Shown: piece by piece, positions 6,434 through 7,311 of the stretch | Layout of the letters: each line of letters begins with the position of its first letter | How positions within the stretch are numbered: position 1 is the stretch's first letter | Made by a program: the position numbers and the translations under genes | Notes under the pieces: generated by a model | What the model was told of the DNA's origin: nothing | Seen by the model: only the letters and a program-made list of their open reading frames with translations | Database searches by the model: none | Source: Bacteroidales bacterium | GTDB taxonomy: Bacteria; Bacteroidota; Bacteroidia; Bacteroidales; UBA12481 | Direction: 5' to 3' | Assembly: GCA_028707745.1 (NCBI GenBank) | Contig: JAQWAJ010000080.1 | Location: 1-7,311 of the forward strand | Length of the DNA stretch: 7,311 nt

Positions 6434-6506
6434 TCGGGTGATGTTAGTCGCACAAAATTGCGAAATTTGGGACTGATTTAAAGAATAATTAATTTCCACC
6501 TGTATC
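6434..6506. promoter_or_regulatory. Divergent promoter region of the second two-component system
   Basis: These 73 AT-rich bases separate the kinase (minus) and regulator (plus) starts. For the plus strand, TTTG at 6466-6469 and TAATTTCC at 6490-6497 are spaced by 20 bases; the last two bases of the -7 box are off consensus and the leader would be only a few bases. For the minus strand, CAATTTTG (6453-6460 on the plus strand) differs from TAnnTTTG at one base. An imperfect 17-base inverted repeat (6453-6469, CAAAnTT...AAnTTTG) overlaps both candidate elements and could be an operator, possibly for the OmpR-type regulator. All assignments are inferred. Confidence 0.4.
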
Positions 6507-7187
6507 ATGCATGTTCTGATTGTTGAAGATGAAAAGCAACTATCGGATGAGATCAAAAAATACCTGGAACGGGAAGGATTTTCCTGTGAAGAGGCTTATA
6601 CCGGGCATGTTGCATCTGACAAGCTATGGTCCAACTCTTATGACCTTATACTGCTTGATCTGGGTTTGCCGGATTATGACGGGATCGACCTGCTGAAAGA
6701 GATCGTCAAATCAAAGAAAGAGAGTCCGGTTATTATCCTCTCAGCCCGAAGTTCTCTCGACGATAAGATCAAAGGATTGGACCTGGGAGCCGATGATTAT
6801 CTGCCCAAACCCTTTTCGCTGCTCGAACTGAAATCACGAATAATGGCCGTCATCAGGCGGCAGCATGGTTTCAGGGAAAACCTGATCCGCATTAATGACC
6901 TGGATATCGATTTAGATAAACGGGTGGTTCTTTGCAAGGGACAACAGTTACTCCTGACCCGCAAAGAGTATGATATCCTGATATTTATCGTGCTGAACAA
7001 GGACCGTGTGGTGACCCGGCTGCAAATATCGGAACATATCTGGGGTGATATCATCGAGGAAAATTACAACTCCAATTATATCGATGTGCATATCAAGAAT
7101 TTACGAAAGAAGATTGCCGACCTTTCAGGCTCCGATTATTTAGAAACCGTTCGTGGGGTAGGGTTCAGGTTTAACTCAGAGGGCTAA
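6507..7187 (+). CDS. OmpR/PhoB-family response regulator
   Basis: This 226-residue regulator has a receiver domain (about 1-118) and a winged-helix DNA-binding domain (about 127-223). The receiver carries E7/D8 (VEDE), phosphoacceptor D51 (LLDLGLPDYDG), S79 and K101 (LPKPFS). The effector shows the OmpR hallmarks LLTRKEYDIL (149-158), VVTRLQISEHIWG (168-180), NYIDVHIKNLRKKI (190-203) and VRGVGFRF (215-222). Length is normal. ATG at 6507 begins immediately at the first receiver strand (MHVLIVEDE), and the nearby ATG at 6511 is in another frame. It is divergent from its likely kinase partner, whereas such pairs are more often co-directional. The last two residues (EG) and the stop codon fall at the start of a heptamer repeat array: the TAA is part of the first unit, GGGCTAA. 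Confidence 0.95.
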   Translation: MHVLIVEDEKQLSDEIKKYLEREGFSCEEAYTGHVASDKLWSNSYDLILLDLGLPDYDGIDLLKEIVKSKKESPVIILSARSSLDDKIKGLDLGADDYLPKPFSLLELKSRIMAVIRRQHGFRENLIRINDLDIDLDKRVVLCKGQQLLLTRKEYDILIFIVLNKDRVVTRLQISEHIWGDIIEENYNSNYIDVHIKNLRKKIADLSGSDYLETVRGVGFRFNSEG

Positions 7188-7292
7188 GGGCATAGGGCTA
7201 AGGGCATAGGGCTAAGGGCATAGGGCAGAGGGCATAGGGCAGAGGGCATAGGGCAGAGGGCATAGGGCAAAGAGCATAGGGCAGAGGGCATA
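7181..7292 (+). repeat. 16-unit GGGCnnA heptamer array at the regulator 3' end
   Basis: Sixteen contiguous 7-base units start in the second-last codon of the OmpR-type regulator. They alternate strictly, so the true period is 14: three copies of GGGCTAAGGGCATA, three of GGGCAGAGGGCATA, one GGGCAAAGAGCATA, and one more GGGCAGAGGGCATA. Every second unit is GGGCATA except one GAGCATA. The stepwise change from CTAA to CAGA variants suggests block expansion by slippage or unequal exchange. After 7292 the pattern ends in GGTTCGG. The GGG runs with 4-base spacing fit the G-quadruplex consensus on the plus strand. Confidence 0.95.
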
Positions 7293-7311
7293 GGTTCGGT
7301 CACTTTCGGCC
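7293..7311. other. Unassigned window edge
   Basis: These 19 bases follow the heptamer array and begin with GGTTCGG. They are too short to assign. No terminator for the OmpR-type regulator is visible between its stop and the window end, unless the repeat itself affects termination. Confidence 0.3.

Noticed and set aside
6434..6556. N-terminal extension of the HisKA kinase to an ATG at 6556.
   Set aside because: It adds 41 residues with no features before transmembrane helix 1, overlaps the divergent regulator gene by 50 bases and covers the whole divergent promoter region. The ATG at 6433 is better placed.

Overview
The window looks like chromosomal DNA of a Bacteroidota bacterium. The reasons are Bacteroidota-type promoter cores (TAnnTTTG) before the toxin-antitoxin pair and before the small secreted-protein gene, AT-rich leaders without clear Shine-Dalgarno sequences, and a LytS-type kinase with a very large extracytoplasmic sensor paired with a LytTR regulator. 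I cannot place it more precisely. No rRNA, tRNA, CRISPR array or transposase is visible.

Layout. (1) 1-616, plus strand: a ParD/ParE toxin-antitoxin operon with its promoter and a 15-base palindrome that is the likely autoregulatory operator. (2) 655-4517, minus strand: a two-gene operon for a LytS-like sensor kinase (1040 aa) and a LytTR response regulator, overlapping by 4 bases (GTGA). (3) 4518-5095: intergenic DNA with a strong terminator, then a gene for a small secreted Lys/Ala/Thr-rich protein of Asr-like composition. (4) 5096-7187: a second two-component system, an HisKA kinase (minus) and an OmpR-type regulator (plus), divergently transcribed from a 73-base spacer. (5) 7181-7311: a heptamer repeat array that supplies the regulator's stop codon and runs almost to the window edge.

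The most unusual signal is a pair of G-rich 7-base repeat arrays, each at the edge of a signalling gene. One (12 units of GGGTNTC) lies inside the signal-peptide coding region of the LytS-like kinase. Removing its 84 bases in silico leaves an ordinary signal peptide in frame. Because 7 is not a multiple of 3, a change of one unit would shift the frame of the whole kinase, so the locus could in principle be phase variable. The other (16 units, really eight 14-base units) begins at the last codons of the OmpR-type regulator. Both have the GGG runs on the coding strand of the adjacent gene.

The second point of interest is the kinase's extracytoplasmic part. Its order of segments resembles Bacteroidota TlpA-like proteins (a DUF4369-like beta domain, a helical region, a thioredoxin-like domain), but no CxxC is present where it would be expected. 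It may be a redox-dead thioredoxin-like module used as a sensor. How the two signalling systems relate is not evident; the secreted basic protein lies between them and could be a target of either.
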